Shown in pieces: positions 45,257-54,899 of a stretch of DNA of 64,000 bases. Under the pieces are notes generated by a model, which did no database searches, was not told the DNA's origin, and saw only the letters and a list, made by a program, of their open reading frames with translations. The stretch comes from an uncultured Lentibacter sp. GTDB lineage: Bacteria > Pseudomonadota > Alphaproteobacteria > Rhodobacterales > Rhodobacteraceae. Each line of letters begins with the position of its first letter. Position 1 is the stretch's first letter. The translations under genes and the position numbers were made by a program. The stretch lies in NCBI RefSeq assembly GCF_937123735.1, contig NZ_CAKZKL010000025.1, positions 1 through 64,000 of the forward strand. Reading direction: 5' to 3'.

Positions 45257-45292
45257 CGGGGTCTCCTCCCTTGGTTATGTCCGATGTTCGCC

Positions 45293-45307
45293 GCGGCCTG
45301 AGGCCGC
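45293..45307 (-). other. Small hairpin between livM and livJ
   Basis: GCGGCC-TGA-GGCCGC is a 6-bp stem with a 3-base loop in the 73-base livM/livJ gap. It has no T-run, so it more likely protects mRNA than terminates. Confidence 0.4.
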
Positions 45308-45329
45308 CGCCCTTATTTGTTGCCGCGCC

Positions 45330-46622
45330 CTAGTGGGGGAACGGCCACAACCGTAGTTTCTCTTTCGCCACGCGCCACAGCTGGGCTAGCCCATGTGGTT
45401 CGGCGATCAGGAAAATAATGATCAACGCTCCGACAATCACAAGCTGCATATGGGCCACAATATCGGTGGGCCACCCCATGCCGCCAATGGCCAGCGCATA
45501 GGCCATGAAACTCGCCAGCGCGGCAAAAATCCAATAGATCCCAGCACCGGCAATCAGGCTGCGGTGGCGTAGGGTGCTGACAAGCAGCATCCCAACCGAG
45601 CCAACAAGCGCCGCCATGAACACCCAGCTCATTGTGGTTGCAAATCCGGAGATCTGGTCAGTGCTGTCCGCCAGCATCAGCTTGAGCAACACAGGCAGCA
45701 ACACAAGGAAGGCCGCGCCCGCAAAGGATCCGAAAATTGATCCCAGACCGCCAATGATCACCATGAAGAGCACAATGAAGGATTTCTGGATGCCAAAGGC
45801 CTCGCCCACTTCCACCGCGCCGAGATAGACCGCGAAGAACAGCGCCCCCGCGATACCAATGTAAAAGGAACTCACGGCAAATGCGCTGAGCTTGGCTTTC
45901 AGAGGGTTCACCCCAATGATCTCCGCCGCGATGTCCATATCGCGAATGGCCATCCACTTGCGGCCAGAGGCCCCCCGCGTCAGGTTGCGTGCAATGATCG
46001 CCGTGATCGTCGCGATCACCAAACAGAAGAGATAGCTGGCCCAGGCTTCGGTGCTTGGCCCGGTGATGGCCACACCAAAGATCTCGCGCTCCGGCGCATT
46101 GATCTGGCCCGAGGCCGAATAATTGTAAGCCCAAGACCACTTGTTAAACAGCCAAACCAGGAAGAACTGCGCAGCCAGTGTGGCCACGGCCAGGTAAAAC
46201 CCCTTGATGCGCAGGCTCGGCAAGCCAAACAGCACACCGACAACCGCCGTCACCAGCCCCGCCAAGATGACCGAGAAGAAGATATTGATCGGCGGCAAGG
46301 CATATTGCACACCGCCAATCCAGATATCGAGCCCTGTCATGAACTTGTAGCAAGCATAGGCCCCCACCGCCATGAAGCCCCCGGTGCCCAGCGAGACCTG
46401 CCCGCAATAGCCCACGAGAATATTCAGCCCGATCGCCGCAATCGAATAGATCAGGAACGGCAGGAAAATCGCGTTGACCCAATAATCATTGATCAGCAGT
46501 GGCACCATTGCAAAGGCCACAAACAGCACAAAGTAATAGCGGTAGCGGTCAAATTTGATCGGGAAGGTTTGCCCGTCGTCCTGGTAGGATGTTTTGTAGT
46601 CACCGGCCTCACGATAAAACAT
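45330..46622 (-). CDS. livM: LivM-type permease
   Basis: A 430-residue permease of the HAAT family with about ten to twelve membrane helices, including IYSIAAIGLNILVGYCGQVS, LGTGGFMAVGAYACYKF and FIVLFMVIIGGLGSIFGSFA. The GQVSLGTGGFMAVGAY and GGLGSIFG segments are the family signature. It is longer than E. coli LivM core and has an extra C-terminal helix pair (about 350-420). The start overlaps the stop of the small membrane protein by one base (TGATG). Confidence 0.92.
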   Translation of the reverse strand: MFYREAGDYKTSYQDDGQTFPIKFDRYRYYFVLFVAFAMVPLLINDYWVNAIFLPFLIYSIAAIGLNILVGYCGQVSLGTGGFMAVGAYACYKFMTGLDIWIGGVQYALPPINIFFSVILAGLVTAVVGVLFGLPSLRIKGFYLAVATLAAQFFLVWLFNKWSWAYNYSASGQINAPEREIFGVAITGPSTEAWASYLFCLVIATITAIIARNLTRGASGRKWMAIRDMDIAAEIIGVNPLKAKLSAFAVSSFYIGIAGALFFAVYLGAVEVGEAFGIQKSFIVLFMVIIGGLGSIFGSFAGAAFLVLLPVLLKLMLADSTDQISGFATTMSWVFMAALVGSVGMLLVSTLRHRSLIAGAGIYWIFAALASFMAYALAIGGMGWPTDIVAHMQLVIVGALIIIFLIAEPHGLAQLWRVAKEKLRLWPFPH

Positions 46623-46873
46623 CAGACACTCTCCCCGTTTGGTTCTTGATGGCCCAGCTCAACGCGGTTGCTGCGTTTGGCATAGCCTGTTTCTTCTGCG
46701 TGGCGGACCAGCTGGAAATATGTCCACAAACCGATGCCCGCCCCGAATGCGGCCAGAATGGCTGCTGTTGTGATCTGGCTGTCACTGCCGGTGCCGGCGG
46801 ACAGGGCAATATATCCGAAGGACCAGAACCCCGCCCAAGCAACAACATTGATAACTGCAATCAGCTTCATCAT
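46622..46873 (-). CDS. Small two-helix membrane protein inside the liv operon
   Basis: An 83-residue protein starting MMKLIAVINVVAWAGFWSFG with a second hydrophobic stretch TTAAILAAFGAGIGLWTYFQ and a polar tail HAEETGYAKRSNRVELGHQE. It lies 4 bases after livH and overlaps livM by 1 base, so it is surely co-expressed. It is not a known liv subunit; it may stabilise or assemble the permease (inference). Its ATG is at 46873, with a second ATG one codon later. Confidence 0.7.
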   Translation of the reverse strand: MMKLIAVINVVAWAGFWSFGYIALSAGTGSDSQITTAAILAAFGAGIGLWTYFQLVRHAEETGYAKRSNRVELGHQEPNGESV

Positions 46874-46877
46874 GGCG

Positions 46878-47879
46878 CTAGACCCTCTCGATAATCTTCT
46901 CGCCAAACAGCCCCTGGGGCCGGAAGACGAGGAAGATAAGCGCAAGCACATAGGCAAACCAGTTCTCGGTGGCACCGCCCACCATGGGGCCGATGGCAAA
47001 TTCAAACAGCTTTTCGCCCACACCGATGATCAAACCACCCACAATCGCGCCGGGAATAGAGGTAAACCCGCCCAACATCAGAACCGGAAGCGCCTTGAGC
47101 GCGATCAGCGAGAGCGAGAACTGGACGCCAGATTTGGTGCCCCACATGATGCCGGCAACCAGCGCCACAAACCCCGCAAGCGACCACACCATAACCCAGA
47201 TAAAGTTGAGGTTGATCCCAACAGACAGCGCCGCCTGGTGGTCATCTGCCACAGCGCGCATGGCGCGGCCCTGCTTGCTGTATTGGCTGAAAATCACCAA
47301 TGACAGCACCAAGATAGCGGCAATCACCGTGGCAAACATGTCGAGCTTGTCGATGAAGAACCCATAGAAATTCTCATTGCCAAAGCCCATCCACTGGGTG
47401 TTTTCTTCCAGCCAGAAGCTCGCACCCTGCGGCAGGCCCACATCCAGCTTCTTGATTTCAGAACCCCACATCAGGTCGCTCACCCCTTCCAGGAAATAAG
47501 CCAAGCCAATGGTGGCCATGAACAGGATGATCGGCTCCTGCCCGACAAGATGGCGGAAAACGAACTTCTGCACCAACCACGCCAGCGCAACCATCACAGC
47601 CGCGGTAAACAAAATTCCCAGTATGGCAGGCAAATGCCAGCCAAAGTAATGCACTTCCGTGCCAAAAATCGCGTTGATCAGATGGCTGAAGGGAACTTGC
47701 CCCTTCATGATCCCCACAAGCGTGGCCGCCGCAAAAAGCGCCATAACGCCTTGAGCATAGTTGAAGATCCCCGACGCTTTGTAGATCAGAACAAACCCAA
47801 GCGCGACAAGCGCATAAAGCACCCCCGCCATGAGGCCGTTGAGGAAGACTTCTGCCCCGAAAATAAGATTGTCAGACAT
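46878..47879 (-). CDS. livH: LivH-type permease
   Basis: A 333-residue HAAT permease with eight or so helices. Family signs: LNGLMAGVLYALVALGFVLI, YKASGIFNYAQGVMALFAA, and ALPVLMLGGFTSIPGAIVGG followed by LIIGVGEKLFEF. It forms the channel with LivM. It is 40 bases after livG. Confidence 0.92.
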   Translation of the reverse strand: MSDNLIFGAEVFLNGLMAGVLYALVALGFVLIYKASGIFNYAQGVMALFAAATLVGIMKGQVPFSHLINAIFGTEVHYFGWHLPAILGILFTAAVMVALAWLVQKFVFRHLVGQEPIILFMATIGLAYFLEGVSDLMWGSEIKKLDVGLPQGASFWLEENTQWMGFGNENFYGFFIDKLDMFATVIAAILVLSLVIFSQYSKQGRAMRAVADDHQAALSVGINLNFIWVMVWSLAGFVALVAGIMWGTKSGVQFSLSLIALKALPVLMLGGFTSIPGAIVGGLIIGVGEKLFEFAIGPMVGGATENWFAYVLALIFLVFRPQGLFGEKIIERV

Positions 47880-47919
47880 GGCTTAAGCCTCCAGATTTCT
47901 TTGGATGTTCAGGGTCAGA

Positions 47920-48741
47920 TCAGTCATGGCTCACCCCCAGATAAGCGTCGATCACAGCTTGGTTGTTGCGCACCTCATCTGGCGTGCCGTCCCCAATCTT
48001 CTTGCCATAATCCATCACCACAACACGGTCCGAGAGGTCCATAACCACGCCCATATCGTGCTCGATAAGCGCAATCGTGGTGCCAAATTCGTCATTCACA
48101 TCCAGAATAAAGCGGCTCATGTCCTCTTTTTCCTCGACGTTCATCCCGGCCATAGGCTCGTCCAGCAGCAAAAGCGAAGGCTCCGCCGCCAGCGCGCGCG
48201 CCAGCTCAACCCGCTTCTTGAGGCCATAAGGCAGCCGCGAAACCGGTGTTTTGCGGATCGCCTGAATTTCGAGAAAATCAATGATTTTTTCGGCCTTTTC
48301 GCGGTTTTCAACTTCTTCCGCCTCGGCTTTGCCCTTCCAGAGGCCCTGGGCAAAAAGCCCTGTGGTCATATGGTTCAGCCGCCCGGTCATAACGTTGTCC
48401 AGAACACTCATGCCGTCAAACAGGGCAATATTCTGGAAGGTGCGCGCAATACCTTGCCGCGCCACTTCGTAAGGCTTCATCTGCGGGCGCTTGGCCCCTT
48501 GATACCAGACTTCGCCCTCCTGAGGAATGTAGAAGCCGGAAATCACGTTGAGCATCGAGGATTTGCCAGCGCCGTTCGGGCCGATAATGGCGCGAATTTC
48601 ACCTTCCTTGATGTCAAAACTGATGTCGGTGATCGCTTTCACCCCTCCAAAGCGCAGGGTGATGTTTTTCATCTCCATCAGCGTGCCGCCGATCTTGCGT
48701 CCATCGGCTGTGGTGTAGCCTTCGCTGCTCATATCGTTCAT
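47920..48741 (-). CDS. livG: LivG-type ABC transporter ATPase
   Basis: A 273-residue ATPase. Walker A IGPNGAGKSSMLNVISG, the family segment RQGIARTFQNIALFDGMSVL, the region LPYGLKKRVELARALAAEPS with the signature, and Walker B LLLLDEPMAGMNVEEKEDMS are all there. The C-terminal sequence GDGTPDEVRNNQAVIDAYLG is typical of LivG. The ATG overlaps the synthetase stop (ATGA). Confidence 0.94.
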   Translation of the reverse strand: MNDMSSEGYTTADGRKIGGTLMEMKNITLRFGGVKAITDISFDIKEGEIRAIIGPNGAGKSSMLNVISGFYIPQEGEVWYQGAKRPQMKPYEVARQGIARTFQNIALFDGMSVLDNVMTGRLNHMTTGLFAQGLWKGKAEAEEVENREKAEKIIDFLEIQAIRKTPVSRLPYGLKKRVELARALAAEPSLLLLDEPMAGMNVEEKEDMSRFILDVNDEFGTTIALIEHDMGVVMDLSDRVVVMDYGKKIGDGTPDEVRNNQAVIDAYLGVSHD

Positions 48742-50711
48742 TCTGCTGCCACCTTCTGTGTGCTCACGGCCTGCACCTTGGCATCAATGATGCTCAAGGT
48801 TGCGCTGATCGCGCCCTTGCGCCCGTCTTCATAGGTCACTTCTGTTGTGGTCGATACTTGGGGCGCACCGTCATAGAGCGCGTCCACAATGTCCTTGAAC
48901 TTGTCCGCCACAATCACCCGGCGCACCTTGCGGGTGCGGGTCATCTCGCCATCATCCGCATCCAGCTCCTTGTGCAACACAACAAAGCGGTGCACCTGAC
49001 AGCCCGAAAGCATCTCGTCTTTTGCGACCGATTTATTGACTTCTTCCACATGGCTCTGGATCGAGGCCAGCACCTTGGGGTGTCCCGCCAGCTCCTGATA
49101 GGAGGCATAGGCAATGTTGTTACGCTCCGCCCAGTTGCCCACAGCCGTGAGGTCGATGTTGATAAAGGCCACACAACGGTCCTTGCCATTGCCAAACAAC
49201 ACAGCCTCCAGAATATCCGGATAGAACTTGAGCTTGTTTTCAACATATTTTGGCGCAAACAGGCTGCCGTCGGCCATGGTGCCAACATCCTTGGCACGGT
49301 CGATGATCCGCAGATGCCCGGTCTCCGGCTCAAAGAAGCCCGCATCGCCGGTGGCCACCCAGCCCTCACCATCTTTGGTTGAGGCCGTGCTCTCGGCGTT
49401 TTTGTAGTATTCCACAAAAGTGCCTTCGGAGCGGTAGTAGATTTCGCCATTCTCCGCGATCCGGATTTCCACACCCTTCGCAGGCACGCCCACCGTGTCG
49501 GCCCGCACTTCGCCATCCGGCTGCACAGTGATGAAAACGCTGGCCTCTGTCTGGCCATACAGCTGCTTGAGGTTGATGCCGAGCGAGCGGTAGAATTCAA
49601 AGATCTCCGGTCCGATCGCCTCGCCCGCCGTATAGCCCACGCGCACACGGCTAAAGCCGAGCGTGTTCTTGAGGGGCCCGTAAATCATCAACTCACCTAG
49701 CTTGTATTTCATCCGGTCCATAAAGCCCACGGGCTTGCCGTCAAGAATGGCAGGACCAACCTTCTTGGCATGTGCCATGAAGTAGTCAAACAGGCTTTTC
49801 TTGAAGGCGCTCGCATCTTCCATGCGGATCATCACATTGGTCAGCTGCGTCTCAAAAATACGCGGCGGCGCAAAATAATAAGTCGGGCCGATCTCGCGCA
49901 GATCGGTCATCATGGTTTCCGGGCTCTCAGGGCAGTTTGTGCAAAAACCCGTCCAATAGGCCTGACCGACCGAGAAAATAAAATCTCCCACCCAAGCCAT
50001 TGGCAGATAAGCCAGAATTTCATCACCTGCGTTGAGATTGTCAAATTCACTGGCGTTCTTGGCGGTCTCGATGATGTTGCGGTTGGACAGCACAACACCC
50101 TTCGGCTTGCCTGTCGTGCCCGAGGTGTAAAGCATGACGCAGGTGCTGTCATAGGTCAGCTTCTCGCGGCGGGCTTTCAGATCTTCGATCCACTCGTAAT
50201 ACGCCGCACGGCCCTGCGCCTGAATATCAACAAACCGGTGCAGCGCATGATGGTCATATTTGCGCAGACCCCGAGGGTCGACATAGACCATATGCTCAAA
50301 CTGGTGCAGCCCGTCCTGAATTTCGATGACTTTGTCGACCTGCTCCTGATCCTGGCAGACAACAAAACGCGCGCCGCAATGCTCCAGCACATAGGCCATC
50401 TCTTCCGCAGAGGCATCCTGATACAGCGGCACAGGCACAGCCCCCACCGATTGCGCCGCAACCATTGTCCAGTAAAAATGGGGCCGGTTGCGCCCGATGA
50501 TTGCGATGAAATCGCCCTCATTCACGCCGAGGTTGATAAATCCGAGCGCCAGAGCCTCGATTTCCTTCTCGGCCTGCGCCCAGGTCCAGCTTTGCCAGAT
50601 CCCGAATTCCTTTTCACGGTATGCAGCCTTGCTGCCAAAGTCCCGCGCGTTCCGCTGCAACAGCGCCGGAACGGAGCAAAGCCCGCCCGTCGCCTCTGAC
50701 GACTGTGTCAA
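48738..50711 (-). CDS. AMP-forming acyl-CoA synthetase (long-chain/aromatic type)
   Basis: A 657-residue ligase. The AMP-binding motif CVMLYTSGTTGKPKGVVLSN (about 185-204), LKQLYGQTEASVFITVQPDG, the GEIYYRSEGTF segment, and ATGDAGFFEPETGHLRIIDR with AKDVGTMADG are clear. The length and order resemble FadD15-like enzymes in liv operons. It activates the imported acid to a CoA thioester. It is the first gene of the acs-livGHMJF-paaK series, starting 206 bases from a divergent kinase. Confidence 0.92.
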   Translation of the reverse strand: MTQSSEATGGLCSVPALLQRNARDFGSKAAYREKEFGIWQSWTWAQAEKEIEALALGFINLGVNEGDFIAIIGRNRPHFYWTMVAAQSVGAVPVPLYQDASAEEMAYVLEHCGARFVVCQDQEQVDKVIEIQDGLHQFEHMVYVDPRGLRKYDHHALHRFVDIQAQGRAAYYEWIEDLKARREKLTYDSTCVMLYTSGTTGKPKGVVLSNRNIIETAKNASEFDNLNAGDEILAYLPMAWVGDFIFSVGQAYWTGFCTNCPESPETMMTDLREIGPTYYFAPPRIFETQLTNVMIRMEDASAFKKSLFDYFMAHAKKVGPAILDGKPVGFMDRMKYKLGELMIYGPLKNTLGFSRVRVGYTAGEAIGPEIFEFYRSLGINLKQLYGQTEASVFITVQPDGEVRADTVGVPAKGVEIRIAENGEIYYRSEGTFVEYYKNAESTASTKDGEGWVATGDAGFFEPETGHLRIIDRAKDVGTMADGSLFAPKYVENKLKFYPDILEAVLFGNGKDRCVAFINIDLTAVGNWAERNNIAYASYQELAGHPKVLASIQSHVEEVNKSVAKDEMLSGCQVHRFVVLHKELDADDGEMTRTRKVRRVIVADKFKDIVDALYDGAPQVSTTTEVTYEDGRKGAISATLSIIDAKVQAVSTQKVAAE

Positions 50712-50779
50712 ATCTATTCCTCCCTTTGCCCCATGCAGGCAAACTCACCACGTTCCGGGCGATTCTCCTTCCCCCAGCG

Positions 50780-50802
50780 TGACGGTTTCACAGTTGCCGT
50801 CA
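50780..50802. promoter_or_regulatory. Inverted repeat in the acyl-CoA synthetase/kinase divergent gap
   Basis: TGACGG, 11 bases, CCGTCA forms a symmetric site 69 bases before the synthetase start and 116 before the kinase start. It may bind the regulator of the liv operon, possibly the OmpR-type regulator encoded next door. Unproven. Confidence 0.35.
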
Positions 50803-50917
50803 ACTTTTACCTGATCATTTCGCGAATCTAACGAATTGTAACAAGCAACATTCAGGGGCCGCCTTGGGGTTTGCCTTGGCGCTTCACGGTGTTAGCAAAT
50901 GTCAGGAGAGGGCCCAA

Positions 50918-52828
50918 ATGAACACATCATCCAACGATCAAGCCATGACAATGGCCGGGCTGAACCTCATCCAGCAGGCCCTGTCAATCTACGACAGCGA
51001 CCTGCGGTTGGTGGTCTCCAATGCCCGCTTTCGCCAGATGTTTGCCCTGCCCGACTGGATTGTCTCTCCCGGAGCCGACTTTGCCGCCACCATCCGCTAC
51101 CTTGCCGAGCGCGGAGAATATGGCGCCATAGATGATATTGACGCCTTCGTGCAAGAGCGGGTCGCTCTCGCGCGCGCCTTTGAGCCGCATTACATCGAGC
51201 GCCAAATGGGCAACGGCCGCTGGATCTCGGTGGAAGGCTCCCCCCTGCCCAATGGCGGCTGGGTGGCCGTTTATACCGACATTACAGGCACAAAGCGGCA
51301 AGAGGAGCTCCTGCGCACCCGTTCGGAAACCCTCTCAGACCAGCTGCTCACCCGCGCCGAAGAGCTTGCCAGCACCAACCGCGAGCTGGAAGCCACCATC
51401 ACCGCATTGGAAGAGGCCAAGCGCCAGCTCACAGCCATGGAGGCGCGCACCCGCCTCACCACCGAAATGATGCCGGCCCATATCGCCCATGTGAGCTCTG
51501 ATCAGGTCTACACCTTCTCCAACCGCCGCGTGAGTTCGGTCATGCCCGGCAGCCTTGCCGATCCGGTGGGGCACCACGCCGCCGAGGTGCTCGGGCCGCA
51601 GCCCTACAGCGTGATTGCACCACATTTGGAGCGCGGGTTTGCGGGCAAACCCTCGGTGTTTGAATTCACCCACGAGCCAAGCTCGCGGCGCATCCGCGTG
51701 GCGCTTACGCCGGATGCCAGCACAGGGGGGGTCTATATTCTCTCGATGGACATCACCGAAGAGACCCAGACCCGCGCCGCACTCCAGCAAACCCGCCGCC
51801 GCGAACTGGCCGCCCAGATGGTGTCCGGGCTGGCCCATGATTTTTCCAACCTGCTTACAATTGTGCTTGGCTCACAGAGCCGGCTTCAAAACCTTGGTCT
51901 TGAACCGAAGGCACAGGACCTTATCAGCGCAACACTCACGGCCGCGCGCCGCGGCGGTGATCTGCTCAACCGGATTGCCGATATGACAGGTCACCGCGAC
52001 CTGCATCCACAGCCGGTGTTGCTCAAAAGCTTTCTCGCCCAGTTTCAGACCCTCGCCCAAACCACACTGCCAGAAGGCCAAAGCCTTGAGATCAAACACG
52101 ACAGCCTCCCCTCGCATCTCACCCTGATGTTGGACGCAGGCATGTTGCAAGACAGCCTGCTCAACCTCGTGCTCAACGCCCGAGATGCCTGCCGTGACGC
52201 AGGCCAGATCACGCTCAGCGTGCAAACGGTCAAAGATCTCTGGATCGAATTTCTGGTCTGCGACACGGGGCCGGGTTTCTCCAAACATGCGCTGGCACAT
52301 GTGTTTGACCCCTTCTTCACCACAAAAGGCGATGGCGGCTCAGGGCTCGGCTTGGCCATGGTCTATGATATGGCCAAGCTCTCCGGGGGGCAGGTGCAGG
52401 CACGCAACAGCACAACCGGCGCAGAAGTCAGCCTGCGCCTGCCCATCCGGCACGCCCCTGCCCCGGTCGCGCCCGGCCTTGCCCTGCTCGTGGAGGACAA
52501 CCCGGTTATCCGCACAAATGTGCGCGAGATGCTCGTGGCACAGGGCCATTCGGTGATCGAGGCAACAAGCGTGGATGAGGCGCTGGTGCTGGCTCAAGAC
52601 CTGCCCGATATTGCCCTCGTGCTGTCGGATATCTCGCTGGAAGGTGAGGCCACGGGCCTTGACCTTCTCAACAAACTGGGCGCCACGCGCCCCCCCAGCT
52701 TTCTGATGACCTCCCTGCCCGAAACAGATCCACTGTTCCAGCGGGCCATCAAACTTGCGCCGGTGCTGCGCAAACCCTTCACCGCGCAGACACTCGCAAC
52801 CTACCTCGGAACGGACAAGACCCCATGA
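50918..52828 (+). CDS. Soluble PAS sensor histidine kinase with C-terminal receiver
   Basis: A 636-residue cytoplasmic hybrid kinase. A PAS-7-type domain (about 10-130: ALSIYDSDLRLVVSNARFRQ) is followed by a coiled coil (about 130-185), a second PAS-like part (about 185-285), HisKA with the His in VSGLAHDFSNLLTIVLG (about 306), HATPase with CDTGPGFSKHALAHVFDPFF and GGSGLGLAMVYD (about 440-510), and a receiver with Asp in VLSDISLEGE (about 570). No membrane segment is seen. ATG 50918 has AGGAGAG 8 bases upstream. Its stop overlaps the OmpR-type regulator start (ATGA). It may sense the compound handled by the divergent liv operon (inference). Confidence 0.92.
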   Translation: MNTSSNDQAMTMAGLNLIQQALSIYDSDLRLVVSNARFRQMFALPDWIVSPGADFAATIRYLAERGEYGAIDDIDAFVQERVALARAFEPHYIERQMGNGRWISVEGSPLPNGGWVAVYTDITGTKRQEELLRTRSETLSDQLLTRAEELASTNRELEATITALEEAKRQLTAMEARTRLTTEMMPAHIAHVSSDQVYTFSNRRVSSVMPGSLADPVGHHAAEVLGPQPYSVIAPHLERGFAGKPSVFEFTHEPSSRRIRVALTPDASTGGVYILSMDITEETQTRAALQQTRRRELAAQMVSGLAHDFSNLLTIVLGSQSRLQNLGLEPKAQDLISATLTAARRGGDLLNRIADMTGHRDLHPQPVLLKSFLAQFQTLAQTTLPEGQSLEIKHDSLPSHLTLMLDAGMLQDSLLNLVLNARDACRDAGQITLSVQTVKDLWIEFLVCDTGPGFSKHALAHVFDPFFTTKGDGGSGLGLAMVYDMAKLSGGQVQARNSTTGAEVSLRLPIRHAPAPVAPGLALLVEDNPVIRTNVREMLVAQGHSVIEATSVDEALVLAQDLPDIALVLSDISLEGEATGLDLLNKLGATRPPSFLMTSLPETDPLFQRAIKLAPVLRKPFTAQTLATYLGTDKTP

Positions 52829-53526
52829 GCAAACCACTGGTAACCATTCTGGATGACGAACGCGCCATCCGCGACATGCTGACAGATGCGCTGGAAGAGG
52901 CCGGTTTTGAGACCCTGAGCTTTGGCCGGGCAACCGAGTTTGAAGCCGCGCTGAAAACCACAGCGCCCGACGTTTGCCTTGTCGATCTCTCCCTGCCCGA
53001 CAAGGACGGCCTCACACTGGTGCACCGCCTCGCGCTGGAGCAGGGCGCAAGCGTGATCATCATCTCCGGCCGCGCACAGGTGCAAGACCGCGTCACGGGG
53101 CTGGAACTCGGAGCGGATGACTACATCATCAAACCTTTCGAACCTGCCGAAGTGGTTGCGCGTGTGCGCGCCCGCCTGCGCAAGGCCGCACCCGCCCCCC
53201 AAAGCACTGAAACCGCGCGCTTCAACGGCTGGACCGCCCATTTTGACCGCTACATGCTGGTGGATGACACCGGCAGCGAGACCGCCTTTTCCCATGCCGA
53301 GGGCGAAGTGCTTAGACTCTTTCTGGAGCGGCCCAAGCGGTTGATTTCACGCGCTAACATGCAAGAAACTCTGGGCGGCGCGGCCGGCGAAAGCTTTGAT
53401 CGGGCGATGGATGTGCGCATCTCCCGGCTGCGCACCAAACTGGGCGAAGACCCGAAAAACCCGCGGCTGATCAAGACGATTTACGGCGCGGGCTATGTCT
53501 TTCTGGGCGATGTGAGCTGGGGCTAG
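52825..53526 (+). CDS. OmpR-family response regulator
   Basis: A 233-residue regulator with a receiver (about 1-120: VTILDDERAIRDML, phospho-Asp in VCLVDLSLPDKDG at about 52, Lys in YIIKPFEPAEVV) and a winged helix (about 130-230: LRLFLERPKRLISRANMQET, then FDRAMDVRISRLRTKLGEDP and IKTIYGAGYVFLG). It is coupled to the PAS kinase by an ATGA overlap, so they are a cognate pair. Copy B of the twin-hairpin element follows. Confidence 0.94.
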   Translation: MSKPLVTILDDERAIRDMLTDALEEAGFETLSFGRATEFEAALKTTAPDVCLVDLSLPDKDGLTLVHRLALEQGASVIIISGRAQVQDRVTGLELGADDYIIKPFEPAEVVARVRARLRKAAPAPQSTETARFNGWTAHFDRYMLVDDTGSETAFSHAEGEVLRLFLERPKRLISRANMQETLGGAAGESFDRAMDVRISRLRTKLGEDPKNPRLIKTIYGAGYVFLGDVSWG

Positions 53527-53537
53527 TCCTGTTTCGA

Positions 53538-53618
53538 ATTTGGCTTCGCCAAATCCGATCCGCCGGGGGAGCGCTGCTCCCCCGGACCCCCTCGGGATAT
53601 TTTTAGAAAGAAAAACAG
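53538..53618 (-). repeat. Twin-hairpin dispersed element, copy B
   Basis: In reverse orientation to copy A. On the minus strand the order is TTTTTCTTTCTA, ATATCC, G-rich run, a 10-bp hairpin (CCGGGGGAGC and GCTCCCCCGG, loop of 3, 53563-53585), then a 7-bp hairpin (ATTTGGC, loop of 3, 53538-53554). It lies between the regulator and amidohydrolase stops, which converge here, and may act as terminator for both. Confidence 0.85.
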
Positions 53619-53627
53619 AGAGGGGCT

Positions 53628-54833
53628 TCAGCCAACCCGAGCGACAGCCCCTGCGAGGACCTCGAGCCCTTTGACGAGATCGGCCTCGGCCGTATCTTCT
53701 TCAAAGGCGTGGCTGATACCGTTGATCGAGGGCACAAAGAGCATTGCCACAGGCATATGCTGCGCGACATTGGTTGCGTCATGCAGAGCGCCCGACGGCA
53801 TCTTGCGCCAGCGGCCCGCGGCGTGCTCTTGCGCGCTGGCCTCGAGCGCGGCCCGCAAGCGGGTGTCCATATCGACTGGCTCCAGCCCCAACATCGGCCC
53901 GAAGCTCAGGGTCATCCCGTGCAGTGCGGCGACCTCCTCGGCAGCCGCGCGGATAATCGCTTCCACACGCGCGAGCCTGTCGGCATCACCATCGCGCCAT
54001 TGCATCGAGAAGGTCGCGCGCCCCGGCACGATCGAATGTGCATCCGGATGCAGCTTGACATGGCCAATGGTCCAGACGGTCTGGGGCGTTACCACGTTCT
54101 GGAAGCGCTCCGCAATCAGCGCGTTGAAGGCTGTGAGCGCCTGAAAGGCGTCCTTGCGCAGGTGCATCGGCGTAGTGCCCGCATGGTTCTGCTCGCCCTC
54201 AAAGGTTATACGCATGTCGCGGATGCCAACAATGCTGCTGACCACACCGGCCGCCTCGCAGGCCTGATCCAGCCATGGCCCCTGCTCGATATGCATTTCG
54301 ATGAAGCCGGTGAAGCGCGTGGGATCGACAAAATCACCTGTCAAATGCGCCATCGCGCCGCGTGCCTCTGCCAGGCTCAGCCCGCTCCTGTCGGTGAGCT
54401 TGTCTGCCTCCGCCAGCGAAAGCTGCCCTGACCAGACCGTGCTGCCCGTGGTCACGCCAAAGCGCCCTTCCTCGTCCTGAAAGCTGACAACAGACACCGC
54501 AGGGTCACCGGCCTCCTTGGCCGCGCGCGCCACCTCCAGTGCCGCAATTACTCCCAGCGCGCCGTCAAGCCAGCCGCCCTCGGGCTGGCTGTCGGAATGC
54601 GACCCCAGCAAAAGCGATTTGGGCGCATCCGACAAACCAAAGAGCGAGCCCATCGGATCGTAATGCACCGTGAGGCCCGCCTCTTCAAACTTCCCCGCCA
54701 GCCAGGTCCGCGCCGCGACATCGGCCTCTGAATAAGCAGGCCGCACAACGCCCTTGCCCACGCCCGACGCGCCGAACCGGCGCAGCGCGTGCAAGTCTTC
54801 CAGAAAGCGGGTGGGGTTTACTGAGAGGGTCAT
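53628..54833 (-). CDS. M20-family Zn amidohydrolase (N-carbamoyl-L-amino-acid hydrolase / allantoate amidohydrolase type)
   Basis: A 401-residue metal enzyme. Metal ligands are visible in [20 protein letters not shown] (His and Asp), [20 protein letters not shown] (Glu pair), [16 protein letters not shown] (His) and [15 protein letters not shown] (final His). The lid/dimer domain (about 205-320) shows [20 protein letters not shown]. The family hydrolyses carbamoyl- or ureido-acids such as allantoate, ureidoglycolate or N-carbamoyl amino acids. Substrate cannot be chosen from sequence. It stands alone, 66 bases from fdhA. Confidence 0.88.
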   Translation of the reverse strand: MTLSVNPTRFLEDLHALRRFGASGVGKGVVRPAYSEADVAARTWLAGKFEEAGLTVHYDPMGSLFGLSDAPKSLLLGSHSDSQPEGGWLDGALGVIAALEVARAAKEAGDPAVSVVSFQDEEGRFGVTTGSTVWSGQLSLAEADKLTDRSGLSLAEARGAMAHLTGDFVDPTRFTGFIEMHIEQGPWLDQACEAAGVVSSIVGIRDMRITFEGEQNHAGTTPMHLRKDAFQALTAFNALIAERFQNVVTPQTVWTIGHVKLHPDAHSIVPGRATFSMQWRDGDADRLARVEAIIRAAAEEVAALHGMTLSFGPMLGLEPVDMDTRLRAALEASAQEHAAGRWRKMPSGALHDATNVAQHMPVAMLFVPSINGISHAFEEDTAEADLVKGLEVLAGAVARVG

Positions 54834-54899
54834 GGCAGCGGTCCTAGTTTGGCAGGATTACCCCACCAGACAACCCGCCGCGCCCGCATCTTGCAAGCC

